Shown: positions 43,632 through 52,922 of the stretch, piece after piece
How the letters are laid out: each line of letters opens with the position of its first letter
Numbering within the stretch: position 1 is the first letter of the stretch
NCBI RefSeq assembly: GCF_007289895.1
Contig: NZ_CP041660.1
Coordinates: forward strand, 3,844,001-3,908,000
DNA length: 64,000 nucleotides
Reading direction: 5' to 3'
Source of the DNA: Catenovulum sediminis
GTDB lineage: Bacteria > Pseudomonadota > Gammaproteobacteria > Enterobacterales > Alteromonadaceae
Notes under the pieces: model-generated
Told to the model about the DNA's origin: nothing
Seen by the model: the letters and a program-made list of their open reading frames with translations, nothing else
The model's database searches: none
Position numbers and translations under genes: made by a program

Positions 43632-45066
43632 GACTTCCCCTTTGCAACCTTTCTAAGGCAGAATCTCCACCTAAAGATTGATGTAATTGAATTTGACTGA
43701 CGACAATTTGTTTTTTGATATCGATAACCTGACTTCTGGCATCATATGCTCTGCGCTGTGCTTCTAAATAAGTCGAATAGCTACTGATACCGGCCAAATA
43801 TTGTTCAAATGCTAACTGTTCTGCTTTCTCGGCGTTTTGTTTAGAATTTAATCTGTAAGTCAGTCTTTGTTGCAGCGCTTGTAAGTTAGATAATGCAGTT
43901 TCGACTTCCTCAAAAGCTGCATATAAAGTTTGTAAATAACTTAATTCACTTTGATTTAATTCAAGCTCAGCGATTTGTTCTGCCGCCTTTAAGTTACCGG
44001 CATCAAAAATTGGCTGGAAAAGTGAAGCGCCCAAAGACCAAGCAATCCCGTCTTTAAATAAATCTGACAATGAAGATTGACTGTCATTTAATGACGCTGA
44101 AATTGAGAAACTTGGAAATCTGTTTTTATGTGCAATTGCAAGTTCAGCGTTATCGACTAATATTGTGAGCCAAGCTTTTTGCACATCTGGCCGACGTTTA
44201 ATTAACTCAGCAGGCACGCCACTTGGAAATTGATAATTTAGTTGTTGTAATTCACTTTCCGTAGTTAACTGTTCAGACGGGTATCCCCCCAACAAAAGAT
44301 TTAATTGCCGGTTCAGTGAATCGATCCGCTCTTGCTGCTCTAATAGTCTAGATTTTTCGTTTTCTAGATCATTGCGTGTTAAATAAACATCCAAAGCGCG
44401 GTTTAGCCCAGATTGATAACCACTTTCAATAATTTCCAGGTTACTTTTTACGTTTTCATATCTTTGTTGATACAAAGCATAAACTTGCATTGCGGCTGCT
44501 TTTTCAAACCAAAGGTTGGTAACGCTAGACACCAAGTCCAGCTCAGCTTGTTTTAAATTCGCCAAATTTATTTGGTAATTTAGTTGCGCTGCTTGCTCAG
44601 CCTGGTTTAGTTTTCCCCAAACATCGATTTGGTAAGAGGCACTGACACCTGCGTTAAAACGACTTGCGGCTTGTGCATCACTGGCACTGCCCTGACTTCG
44701 GTTAGCTGAAAAAGAAAAGTTTAAATCAGGCCACAAAGCTGCGCTGGCCCGAGCCAGATATGCGCGCGATTTTTCAACCTCTAACTTTTGTTTTTGAATA
44801 TTCTGATTATGCTGCAGTGCATCTTCTATCAAAGTCAATAAGCGATCGGATTGCAACCAACGGGCCAAATATTGACCTTCGCTTATTTTTTCTGACGTTT
44901 GCTCTGCAAGCTCAGTATTCAGATTAGTTTGCCAACTATCTGGATACTCAACGTTTTGTGTTAAGTTATATTGTGCAGCGCTTTGGCACGCACTCAGCAA
45001 TACAACTAAAATGCTAGAAATACCCGTTCGACTAAAATTTTTCATTATTATGCTATTTGTATTCAT
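43624..45066 (-). CDS. NodT-type outer-membrane efflux lipoprotein (RND channel)
   Basis: A 480-residue TolC-like channel with a lipobox (LLSAC, Cys27), so it is lipid-anchored. Two copies of the OEP helical-hairpin region are visible (about 85-240 and 290-470), and the PDLNFSFSANRSQG and RPDVQKAWLTILVDNAELAIA segments match NodT/OprM. The gene is the first of the operon with the adaptor and pump. Two starts are possible, ATG 45066 or 45045; the second gives a more usual signal peptide. Neither has a clear ribosome site. Confidence 0.88.
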   Translation of the reverse strand: MNTNSIIMKNFSRTGISSILVVLLSACQSAAQYNLTQNVEYPDSWQTNLNTELAEQTSEKISEGQYLARWLQSDRLLTLIEDALQHNQNIQKQKLEVEKSRAYLARASAALWPDLNFSFSANRSQGSASDAQAASRFNAGVSASYQIDVWGKLNQAEQAAQLNYQINLANLKQAELDLVSSVTNLWFEKAAAMQVYALYQQRYENVKSNLEIIESGYQSGLNRALDVYLTRNDLENEKSRLLEQQERIDSLNRQLNLLLGGYPSEQLTTESELQQLNYQFPSGVPAELIKRRPDVQKAWLTILVDNAELAIAHKNRFPSFSISASLNDSQSSLSDLFKDGIAWSLGASLFQPIFDAGNLKAAEQIAELELNQSELSYLQTLYAAFEEVETALSNLQALQQRLTYRLNSKQNAEKAEQLAFEQYLAGISSYSTYLEAQRRAYDARSQVIDIKKQIVVSQIQLHQSLGGDSALERLQRGSRE

Positions 45067-45417
45067 TTTCTGACGCTATCCTAGTCAAATTGAAATGGAA
45101 ATAAAGACTCTACTAACAAGTTTACGCAATCTTTACTTTTATGTTCAAAATTCAGTAATTAATTTTCAAAATGTATATTTTTACACCTATCTGTATATTT
45201 ATTGTTGCACCAAAATAAATCAAAAAACAAAACAGATACAAATAAAAACCATTAATATCAACACATTATCGTTACTCATCTAACCTCCTAAATTTGTGCA
45301 AGATATTTCATAAAAATGTCATTTTGTTCATTCCGTGTTCACTGCAAGTATGCTAAAGTCCGGCCCTTATAAACCCTGCATAAATTACACAAACAGCTAC
45401 CGAGGTTTTATAGCGTT
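45067..45417. other. AT-rich divergent intergenic region between RND operon and nhaD
   Basis: 351 bp with no credible gene. A 62-codon frame (45095-45283) is made of Tyr, Ile, Asn and Lys from AT-rich DNA and lacks a ribosome site, so it is not called. The region must hold the promoters of the RND operon and of nhaD. The ribosome site GAGG is 12-15 bases before the nhaD ATG. I could not recognise a known ion-responsive riboswitch fold by eye. Confidence 0.5.
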
Positions 45418-46884
45418 ATGCTTTTGCAACTATCACACTCAAACTGGCAAAAAACCCTATTTTTGTTTTTATCTGCACTCGCCATATTTATTTCACCTTC
45501 AGTATTCGCCAATACCGATGCCCATCAGCTTGATTTAACACAACATTATGTCGGTTATCTAGCAGTGGGTATTTTCATCCTGGCATATAGTTTAGTCATT
45601 GCTGAAGATTATCTACACTTACGAAAATCCAAACCGGTATTGGTTGCAGCCGGCATCATTTGGTTTTTACTGGGATACATATATACCGAACATGGAATGC
45701 CTGAAATCGCCAAAGAAGTGTTTGAGCACAACCTATTAGAGTACGCTGAGTTATTACTCTTCTTATTAGTTGCAATGACCTATATCAATGCGATGGAAGA
45801 ACGAAAAGTATTTGATGCAATTCGTGTGTGGATGATTTCTAAAGGCTTGAGCTTAAGAAATTTATTCTGGTTAACTGGGATAATGGCGTTTGCAATTTCA
45901 TCGTTTGCCAACAACCTAACAACAGCGATGTTAATGTGCGCAATCGTACTTAAAGTGGCAAAAGGTAATAAGCCTTTTATTAACGTCGCCTGTATTAATA
46001 TTGTGGTCGCTTCTAACGCTGGTGGTGCCTTTAGCCCATTTGGTGACATTACCACACTGATGGTATGGCAAGCGGGTTTGGTTCAATTTCAAGAATTTTT
46101 TGTGTTGTTTATCCCCTCGGTTGTCAACTTTGCCGTTCCTGCTGTGATTATGAGTTTATTTATTAGCTCTGAGCCCAGTCAAATTATACGCGAAGAATTT
46201 GAAATGAAACGTGGTGCAAAACGTATCGTCTTTTTGTTTATTTTGACCATAGTAACCTCTGTGATCGCGCATAGCTGGTTCGGTATGCCACCCGTACTCG
46301 GTATGATGACAGGTTTAGGCTATTTGAAGTTTTTTGGCTATTATCTGCGTCGCAGTTTACCGCGTTCTTTGGCCAAAAAGCGTTCTGAGGCAGAAAAACG
46401 TAAAGATGAAAAAGCTTTGCGTCGTCTTGGTCAGGTTGTCCCCTTTGACGTTTTCACCAAAGTTGCGCAAGCAGAATGGGATACTCTGTTATTTTTCTTC
46501 GGTGTTGTTATGTGTGTCGGTGGCTTAGGATTCATCGGTTATTTAACCTTAATTTCTGAAGCTATGTACAATAATTGGGATCCGACCTACGCCAATATAG
46601 CGGCTGGCGTATTATCCGCGATTGTTGATAACATCCCTGTGATGTTCGCCGTCATTAGCATGAACCCAGCCATGGGGCTGGAGCAATGGCTTTTAGTAAC
46701 CATGACAGCAGGTGTCGGTGGTAGTTTATTATCGGTTGGTTCCGCTGCTGGGGTGGCATTAATGGGACAATCTAAAGGTAATTATAGTTTCTTTGGACAC
46801 TTAAAATGGAGCTGGGCAATTGCGCTGGGTTATATCTTGTCTATCTTAACGCACCTTTGGATTAACGGCGCACCTGCGGCTTAA
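45418..46884 (+). CDS. nhaD: Na+/H+ antiporter NhaD
   Basis: Exports sodium in exchange for protons, as expected for a marine bacterium. The 488-residue protein has a cleavable-type N-terminal signal (ALAIFISPSVFAN, to about residue 35), unusual among antiporters but known for NhaD. It then has about 12 helices of the IT superfamily, with family blocks EHNLLEYAELLLFLLVAMTY, SSFANNLTTAMLMC, NIVVASNAGGAFSPFGDITT and VDNIPVMFAVI. A strong terminator follows. Its expression under salt or alkaline stress is inferred. Confidence 0.93.
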   Translation: MLLQLSHSNWQKTLFLFLSALAIFISPSVFANTDAHQLDLTQHYVGYLAVGIFILAYSLVIAEDYLHLRKSKPVLVAAGIIWFLLGYIYTEHGMPEIAKEVFEHNLLEYAELLLFLLVAMTYINAMEERKVFDAIRVWMISKGLSLRNLFWLTGIMAFAISSFANNLTTAMLMCAIVLKVAKGNKPFINVACINIVVASNAGGAFSPFGDITTLMVWQAGLVQFQEFFVLFIPSVVNFAVPAVIMSLFISSEPSQIIREEFEMKRGAKRIVFLFILTIVTSVIAHSWFGMPPVLGMMTGLGYLKFFGYYLRRSLPRSLAKKRSEAEKRKDEKALRRLGQVVPFDVFTKVAQAEWDTLLFFFGVVMCVGGLGFIGYLTLISEAMYNNWDPTYANIAAGVLSAIVDNIPVMFAVISMNPAMGLEQWLLVTMTAGVGGSLLSVGSAAGVALMGQSKGNYSFFGHLKWSWAIALGYILSILTHLWINGAPAA

Positions 46885-46912
46885 TACTCCATACTCTATT
46901 AACGAGCATTAA

Positions 46913-46951
46913 AAAAGCCCGTTGTGAACTTCAAGTTTACAACGGGCTTTT
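46913..46951. terminator. Strong bidirectional intrinsic terminator between nhaD and parE
   Basis: AAAAGCCCGTTGT (46913-46925) pairs perfectly with 46939-46951, and the loop itself contains a further short AACTT/AAGTT palindrome. A-run on one side and T-run on the other allow termination in both directions between these convergent genes. Confidence 0.9.
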
Positions 46952-46960
46952 GTTATCATG

Positions 46961-46988
46961 ACACTTTTATAACTACACTTTTATAACT
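46961..46988. repeat. 14-bp tandem duplication after the nhaD terminator
   Basis: ACACTTTTATAACT occurs twice head to tail (46961-46974 and 46975-46988), and a partial third copy follows. It lies in noncoding DNA downstream of both convergent genes. Confidence 0.7.
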
Positions 46989-47021
46989 ACACTTAGATAC
47001 TAATCAGTTATTCAGTCATTC

Positions 47022-47051
47022 GTTATTAAGCAATTAGTTATTAAGCAATAA
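47022..47051. repeat. 15-bp tandem duplication at the parE stop
   Basis: GTTATTAAGCAATTA and GTTATTAAGCAATAA lie side by side (47022-47036 and 47037-47051). The inner copy encodes the last codons of parE, and the stop codon lies in the outer copy. Confidence 0.7.
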
Positions 47052-48932
47052 TTCTGCCTGATCGCCTTTCTGCTCTAGCCACGCCTTTCGATCTGCACTG
47101 CGTTTTTTGGCCAGTAGCATATCCATCAGCTCATTAGTCACTTGAATATCATCAATCGTCAACTGAACCAAACGACGGGTATTCGGATCCATTGTTGTTT
47201 CACGTAGTTGTAAAGGGTTCATCTCGCCTAACCCTTTGAAGCGCTGTACATTAATTTTTCCACGCTTTTTCTCTGCTTCAATACGATCCAAAATGCCATT
47301 TTTTTCATCTTCATCCAGTGCATAATAAACCGATTTTCCAACATCGATTCGGTACAATGGCGGCATGGCAACATAAACATGACCTGTTTCAACAATATGT
47401 TTAAAGTGTTTAATAAACAAAGCACATAACAAAGTAGCGATGTGCAAACCATCGGAGTCGGCATCGGCTAAGATGCAAATTTTGTCGTAGCGCAAACCAC
47501 TGCTATCTTCTGAATCTGGGTCAATACCAATTGCCACGGAAATATCATGAATTTCCTGTGAGGACAAAATCTGGCCAGAATCAACTTCCCAGGTGTTTAA
47601 AATTTTCCCTCGCAGTGGCATGATCGCCTGAAATTCTCTATCTCGCGCTTGTTTTGCCGAGCCTCCGGCTGAATCCCCTTCGACCAAAAACAATTCAGAT
47701 CGTGACGGGTCCTGACTGGTACAATCTGTTAATTTACCCGGCAAAGCGGGCCCTGACGTGACTTTTTTACGAACCACTTTTTTCGCAGCGCGCATTCTTT
47801 TTTGTGCATTGGCAATAAAACTTTCAACCAATTGCTCGGCAACGTCAGTATGTTCATTTAACCATAAGCTAAAAGCATCTTTGACAACGCCTGATACAAA
47901 GGCTGAACATTGCCTTGAAGAAAGCCGCTCTTTAGTTTGTCCGGCAAATTGCGGATCCTGCATTTTAACTGACAAGATGTAACTACACCTGTCCCAAACA
48001 TCTTCCGGTGTCAGTTTTACCCCTCTTGGAATTAAATTTCTAAACTCACAGAATTCGCGAACCGCATCCAATAAGCCCTGACGCAAACCGTTTACATGCG
48101 TGCCGCCTTGCGCCGTTGGGATCAAGTTTACATAACTCTCATAGGTCCCTTCGCCACCTTCGGTGAGCCAAGTTAACGCCCATTCTGCCCCTTCAGTTTT
48201 ACTAGAAAACTCGCCGACAAATGGCTCTTTAGGTAAACTTTCATAACCACCAACGGCCTGCGATAAATAATCCCTTAAGCCATCTTGGTAACACCATTTA
48301 TGGGTTTCGTTGTTGATTTTATCCTGAAACTCTATTTCTAAACCCGGGCATAACACGGCTTTTGCTTTGAGCACATGTATCAGTTTGCTGCTACTAAATT
48401 TTGCACTATCAAAAAATACAGGATCTGGCCAAAAGTGTACACTGGTTCCCGTATTACGCTTACCACAGGTCCCGATTTCATGTAAATCGGTCACCTTATC
48501 ACCGTTTTCAAACGCAATTAAATACACGGTTGCATCGCGCCGTACCGTCACTTCGACACGGGTTGATAATGCATTCACAACCGAAACCCCAACCCCGTGT
48601 AAACCACCTGAAAACTGATAGTTTTTATTTGAAAATTTACCACCCGCGTGGAGTTTAGTTAAAATCAACTCGACCCCGGGGACGCCTTCTTCTGGGTGAA
48701 TATCCACTGGCATCCCGCGACCATTATCGGAAACTTCCAAAGACTGATCAGGATGTAAAATCACTTTAATTTGACTTGCATGTCCTGCCATTGCTTCATC
48801 GACAGAGTTATCGATAACTTCCTGTCCTAAATGATTAGGTCTTTGAGTATCCGTATACATGCCGGGGCGTCGACGAACCGGCTCTAAGCCACTGAGGACT
48901 TCAATTGCATCTGCATTATATTGTTGTGACAT
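47034..48932 (-). CDS. parE: DNA topoisomerase IV subunit B
   Basis: ATPase subunit of topoisomerase IV, which unlinks daughter chromosomes. The GHKL ATP site is visible (VIDNSVDEAMAG, SDNGRGMPVDI, GGLHGVGVSVVN), as are the QTKERLSS Lys loop and the TOPRIM block (FLVEGDSAGGSAKQARDR, then LADADSDGLHIATL). Length 632 is normal. It is the last gene of nudF-yqiB-cpdA-yqiA-parE, the same order as in E. coli. Confidence 0.96.
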   Translation of the reverse strand: MSQQYNADAIEVLSGLEPVRRRPGMYTDTQRPNHLGQEVIDNSVDEAMAGHASQIKVILHPDQSLEVSDNGRGMPVDIHPEEGVPGVELILTKLHAGGKFSNKNYQFSGGLHGVGVSVVNALSTRVEVTVRRDATVYLIAFENGDKVTDLHEIGTCGKRNTGTSVHFWPDPVFFDSAKFSSSKLIHVLKAKAVLCPGLEIEFQDKINNETHKWCYQDGLRDYLSQAVGGYESLPKEPFVGEFSSKTEGAEWALTWLTEGGEGTYESYVNLIPTAQGGTHVNGLRQGLLDAVREFCEFRNLIPRGVKLTPEDVWDRCSYILSVKMQDPQFAGQTKERLSSRQCSAFVSGVVKDAFSLWLNEHTDVAEQLVESFIANAQKRMRAAKKVVRKKVTSGPALPGKLTDCTSQDPSRSELFLVEGDSAGGSAKQARDREFQAIMPLRGKILNTWEVDSGQILSSQEIHDISVAIGIDPDSEDSSGLRYDKICILADADSDGLHIATLLCALFIKHFKHIVETGHVYVAMPPLYRIDVGKSVYYALDEDEKNGILDRIEAEKKRGKINVQRFKGLGEMNPLQLRETTMDPNTRRLVQLTIDDIQVTNELMDMLLAKKRSADRKAWLEQKGDQAELLLNN

Positions 48933-48933
48933 A

Positions 48934-49530
48934 TTATTTTGTATTCCGATGCTGTTTTAATAAATATTGAATAATAGCTGGCAAATATTCAGCATAATGA
49001 ACAAAAGCGTGATTACCACCTTTTATCACTTCCAGCTGATTGTTTGCAAATTTTTGTGCGGCTTCTTTATAATCCAGTGTTTCGTCTTCGGTTTCTAATA
49101 AAACCCAAAGTTTTAATAAATCAGTATTTTTAACTTCGAACTTTTTCAACGCTTGATTGAAGTCTGGCGTTACCTCAAACAATTCACCGGTATAAGGGTT
49201 AGTATGCTCACCTAAATAGTCAGCTAACAAGCGATACGGATAGGCGGCCGGATTAATCAGCACCGCCGATTTTTGTGTTTGCTCAGCACACCAGGTTGCT
49301 AAATAGCCGCCCAGTGAACTGCCAATAAACCCCAACAAACAATCATCATATTGTTTGATAAGTGATTGAAGACAAGCTTCTATTTGTTGCGGATAACTGG
49401 GTATTTGCGGACAAACCACTCTGATATCTGGATAGTGCTGACCAATAAAACCAACAGTTTGCTGGGCTTTCTGCGATTGTGGTGAACTTAAAAAACCGTG
49501 CAAATAAATGATCGTGCTTTTTTGCTGCAT
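48934..49530 (-). CDS. yqiA: Esterase YqiA
   Basis: A 198-residue alpha/beta-hydrolase (UPF0227/YqiA). Family features: IIYLHGFLSSPQSQKAQ, the nucleophile elbow GSSLGGYLA, and a catalytic GNHAFVH. It is cytosolic and lacks a cap domain. It stands 1 base from parE and cpdA in the conserved operon. Physiological substrate unknown; E. coli YqiA hydrolyses short acyl esters. Confidence 0.9.
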   Translation of the reverse strand: MQQKSTIIYLHGFLSSPQSQKAQQTVGFIGQHYPDIRVVCPQIPSYPQQIEACLQSLIKQYDDCLLGFIGSSLGGYLATWCAEQTQKSAVLINPAAYPYRLLADYLGEHTNPYTGELFEVTPDFNQALKKFEVKNTDLLKLWVLLETEDETLDYKEAAQKFANNQLEVIKGGNHAFVHYAEYLPAIIQYLLKQHRNTK

Positions 49531-49531
49531 A

Positions 49532-50287
49532 TCAGATTAGCCTTAACCAATGGTTTTTTGCATCTATATGACCATCTGGATGCAAGGTGAGTTCGTTATA
49601 CCCAGCGACAACTGTCGGTGCTTTTTCTGCCGTATGACAAAACTGTACTGAACTTGCAGGGCAAGCAAACCAAGGCTTGCCATAAAAATCTCCCTGCCGA
49701 TTGTCGTGTACATGACCATGTATAATACCTTTAACTTGCTGATTATGCTTTATCCAGTGCATAAAGCCGTCGCTATTTTTAAGTGGGTACTTATCGATGA
49801 AACTACCATATTTCACAATATGATGGTGCAGTGCAACTAACAAATGCTGCGAACTTTTGTTGTCTAATTCTGTCAGCATTTTTGATAATTGCGCTTCACT
49901 AATGGATCCGCTTCCGCCCGCATTTTCTGCATGGCTGCAAAACAAGAGTACACGCCAGTTAGTGATATCAAAATAAGACTGCTGTTGGAAGCCTGCTAAC
50001 GTCTTTACTTTGTTAAGGTGGTTTAAATCATCATGGTTGCCCGCAATTAAAAACAAAGGGATTTGCCAATGGTGTTTGCTCAGCAAATCGACAAAATTCT
50101 GATATGCAGGCCAGCACTCATCTTGCACAAGGTCTCCGGTAAATATAACGGCAGATACTTCATTTTGCCGCTGACTGACCTCTTTTAATATCTGTTGTAG
50201 CTGCCGATATGGATTTGCGCCATAGAAGGTTTCCGATTTATCTACCCGCAAATGGCAGTCTGTAATTTGAATAATCCGAGCTGTCAT
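49532..50287 (-). CDS. cpdA: 3',5'-cyclic AMP phosphodiesterase CpdA
   Basis: Cleaves cAMP to AMP and so lowers CRP activity. The calcineurin-type metal ligands are all visible: ITDCHLR (Asp, His), TGDLVQDE (Asp), AGNHDD (Asn, His), LHHHIV (His) and HGHVHDN (His-x-His). Length 251. Its start codon overlaps the yqiB stop by one base. The placement in the nudF-parE operon is as in E. coli. Confidence 0.94.
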   Translation of the reverse strand: MTARIIQITDCHLRVDKSETFYGANPYRQLQQILKEVSQRQNEVSAVIFTGDLVQDECWPAYQNFVDLLSKHHWQIPLFLIAGNHDDLNHLNKVKTLAGFQQQSYFDITNWRVLLFCSHAENAGGSGSISEAQLSKMLTELDNKSSQHLLVALHHHIVKYGSFIDKYPLKNSDGFMHWIKHNQQVKGIIHGHVHDNRQGDFYGKPWFACPASSVQFCHTAEKAPTVVAGYNELTLHPDGHIDAKNHWLRLI

Positions 50288-50727
50288 TACCCAAATACCT
50301 GATTAGGTAAAGCTAATCCATTTTCATGGCAGTACTTTAACCAATCATTTAAAAACAAATTAACTTGCATTTTTTCATCTGGCTGGTGCATGTGAGGGTT
50401 CGGGTACATATAGCTGGGTTGAATGCGTGTCATATTTTGACTGGCGATCACCTCGGCCATTTTCACATCATGATATACACGAATCATTACTTTGGGTTGC
50501 ATCATATCCGGTAAACTGGTGGATAGCTGACGCATTTCAATTACATTGGTAAACTTGCTACATTCAATAACCTGAATTTGGAATACAGCTTGAGGGCCAG
50601 TTTCAAACTGATTGATCCGATTAAATTCCCAGCCACGCACTAAGCCTGCCAACAAAATAAAATTATGTTCGCACAAGGTGTTCAGCGCAGCGATGTCAGG
50701 AACATACTTTTTGCTAAATCGTTTCAT
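50287..50727 (-). CDS. yqiB: YqiB-like protein (DUF1249)
   Basis: A 146-residue cytosolic protein of unknown function in the conserved operon. The family's PDIAALNTLCEHNFILLAGL opening and LFLNDWLKYCHENGLA end are seen. ATG 50727 (MKRFSKKYVPD) is the family-like start; a longer frame to 50751 adds 8 residues. It overlaps the nudF 3' end by 14 bases, so translation is coupled. Confidence 0.85.
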   Translation of the reverse strand: MKRFSKKYVPDIAALNTLCEHNFILLAGLVRGWEFNRINQFETGPQAVFQIQVIECSKFTNVIEMRQLSTSLPDMMQPKVMIRVYHDVKMAEVIASQNMTRIQPSYMYPNPHMHQPDEKMQVNLFLNDWLKYCHENGLALPNQVFG

Positions 50728-51364
50728 TTTGAGCAGCCCACGTCTGTTCAATCATCTTATGATGTAGTTTAAACCATTGCAGCGCGATGAGCGCAGATGC
50801 ATTCTCTATTTTACCCGCATCCAACCAGTGCATCACCTGCTTACGGCAAAAGCGGTGAACACGAATATCTTCATGCTCATAGTCTAAACCACAAATGTCA
50901 GCCGCTTTTGTCGCATCAACTTTTGCCAAATAAAGATAGATACGTTCACTGGTTCCACCGCAACTGGATAAATAACTTTGCATGGGGACCAACTCATCTA
51001 TCAACAAGCCAGTCTCTTCTTGTGTTTCGCGGTGCGCAACTGATTCAATTGTTTGCCCCTCATCAACCATGCCACCCACTAACTCAAAGGCCCAGGGATG
51101 CTCTGCATTTTCTATACAGCCAATACGTATTTGTTCAATCATAATAATTTCATCAGCGACTGGATCGTAGGGTAAGACAACGACCGCGTCTCCACGTTCA
51201 AATAACTCGCGTTGAACAACCTCAGACCAGCCCCCCGCAAACAGCCTATGCTGAAATGAAACTAAAGACACCTTAAAAAATCGTGAAAACAAGGATTCTT
51301 TAGCGACAACTTTTACATCTTTTTTATCGAAACTATATGGAAAATCTTGGGTCTGTTTAGTCAT
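50714..51364 (-). CDS. nudF: ADP-ribose pyrophosphatase NudF
   Basis: Hydrolyses ADP-ribose to AMP and ribose 5-phosphate. The Nudix box is at about 98-120 (GMVDEGQTIESVAHRETQEETGL). The first conserved Glu of the box is Gln104, while the REUxEE core that binds metal is intact (RETQEE). An N-terminal dimerisation domain and the downstream SCGGTSERIYLYLAK match NudF. Length 216. It diverges from tolC. No clear ribosome site precedes ATG 51364. Confidence 0.92.
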   Translation of the reverse strand: MTKQTQDFPYSFDKKDVKVVAKESLFSRFFKVSLVSFQHRLFAGGWSEVVQRELFERGDAVVVLPYDPVADEIIMIEQIRIGCIENAEHPWAFELVGGMVDEGQTIESVAHRETQEETGLLIDELVPMQSYLSSCGGTSERIYLYLAKVDATKAADICGLDYEHEDIRVHRFCRKQVMHWLDAGKIENASALIALQWFKLHHKMIEQTWAAQNETI

Positions 51365-51519
51365 AAATTATATTAGCTATGTTAAACTTATCGCCATTAT
51401 TATACTAAATGCTTAGCTCAAAGTGGAAATTGCTCAATCTGGCATTGTGCCACGATTCAAAACGATAAGCTAACGAACAAGAATTCAAATTAACTTACCA
51501 CAATACAGGGAAATTTTTT

Positions 51520-52839
51520 ATGCGAATGCACATGCCATTTATTGGTATATTGATTGCTGGTTCAATTTTAATGCCTGCAACGGCTGGCGAAAGTCTGTAC
51601 GATATTTACCAACAAGCAAAACAGCAAGATCCTAAAATAAGACAAGCACAAGCGAATTATCAAGCAACACTACAAAATAACCCTTTGGCTAAATCAAGAA
51701 TATTGCCTCAATTAAACGGTAACCTAAGCCATACTGTAGACGACAGCCAATCGATCACTCGCCAGTCTGCCAGTATCAGCTTAAGCCAATCAATATACCA
51801 GCATGAAAACTGGCTTAATCTTTCAACAGCCGAAAAGCAAGTTAAACAAAGCGAAATGAGGTTAACTTTAAGTGAGTACGACTTAATTGTAAGGGTTGTA
51901 AACGCATACTTAAACGTATTGCAGGCACAAGACACATTGAGTTTTGTACAGGCTGAAAAAAGTGCAATTGAAAGACAGCTAGAAAAGACAAAACAACAAC
52001 TAAAAGTGGGTATTTCGGCAATTACAAATTTGCATGAAGCTCAGGCACAGTTTGACGCATCCGTTGCACAAGAAATATCCGCCATGAATGATATTGAACT
52101 AGCCAAAGAGGCGTTAAGAGAAATTACCGGTCAATATCACAGTGAAATCAAAACCTTTGATACCGAATCCTTTACACCGCCTGAGTTAAACCCTAATAAC
52201 ATCAACGACTGGTTAAAAATAGCGACAGCTCGTAACCCTAGCCTGCTAGAACAAAAAATTGCGGTTGCTATCGCCAAACAGCAAATTGATATCGCATCAG
52301 CTGGACATTTACCCAATGCAAACTTTAGCGCAAATTATGGTTGGGTGGACAATGAGTTCGAACAAGCTGACCAAACAACCGGTAATATTAATACGATAAA
52401 TAGCAGAAATGACGGTTTATCTTGGACCATCAGTGTCAACGTACCTATTTATTCTGGTGGGAATACCAGCGCCCAGACCAAACAAGCAAGACAACAGTAT
52501 GTTGCAGTGAGTCAGGCATTGGAGTTGACACATCGTGGGATCATTAAAGCCGTGCGCAGTGGTTATAATGACGTAAAAACAACCTTAGCCAGAATAAACG
52601 CACTGCAACAATCTGTTGTTTCCGCAGAGAGTGCACTTAATGCGACACAGGCTGGCTTTAACGTAGGTACCAGAACGATTGTTGATGTACTTAACAGCAC
52701 CAAAGTTGTTTTTGATGCTAAAAGAAATTTAGCTAGCGCCAGATATGACTATATTAAAGCGATTATAAACTTGAAAAGTGCGTCCGGTAATTTAACGGAA
52801 AACGATGTTGTGGCAATAAACAATCTAACTAAAGATTAA
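51520..52839 (+). CDS. tolC: TolC outer-membrane channel
   Basis: Outer-membrane exit duct shared by type I secretion and efflux pumps. A signal peptide (to about 22, ATAGE) precedes the two OEP repeats with long coiled-coil helices (about 25-225 and 235-430). The pattern SLYDIYQQAKQQDPKIRQA and ASQALELTHR-like equivalents match TolC. Length 439. It has an AGGGAA ribosome site and diverges from nudF, the same arrangement as in E. coli. It ends in a hairpin terminator. Confidence 0.92.
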   Translation: MRMHMPFIGILIAGSILMPATAGESLYDIYQQAKQQDPKIRQAQANYQATLQNNPLAKSRILPQLNGNLSHTVDDSQSITRQSASISLSQSIYQHENWLNLSTAEKQVKQSEMRLTLSEYDLIVRVVNAYLNVLQAQDTLSFVQAEKSAIERQLEKTKQQLKVGISAITNLHEAQAQFDASVAQEISAMNDIELAKEALREITGQYHSEIKTFDTESFTPPELNPNNINDWLKIATARNPSLLEQKIAVAIAKQQIDIASAGHLPNANFSANYGWVDNEFEQADQTTGNINTINSRNDGLSWTISVNVPIYSGGNTSAQTKQARQQYVAVSQALELTHRGIIKAVRSGYNDVKTTLARINALQQSVVSAESALNATQAGFNVGTRTIVDVLNSTKVVFDAKRNLASARYDYIKAIINLKSASGNLTENDVVAINNLTKD

Positions 52840-52852
52840 TCAATAACCTTCA

Positions 52853-52900
52853 AAAACGGGTGTCGGTATCGAATTTTTCGAATGCTCGGTTACCCGTTTT
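52853..52900 (+). terminator. Terminator downstream of tolC
   Basis: AAAACGGGT (52853-52861) pairs with ACCCGTTTT (52892-52900), and the 30-base interior can form a smaller TCGAA/TTCGA hairpin. The right arm ends in T's. It separates tolC from the convergent signalling cluster. Confidence 0.65.
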
Positions 52901-52922
52901 AATATAACCTAGGCGACAAGCA

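Noticed and set aside
45095-45283. 62-codon plus-strand reading frame in the RND/nhaD gap
   Set aside because: It is composed of AT-rich codons (Tyr, Ile, Asn, Lys), has no ribosome site and no recognisable domain.
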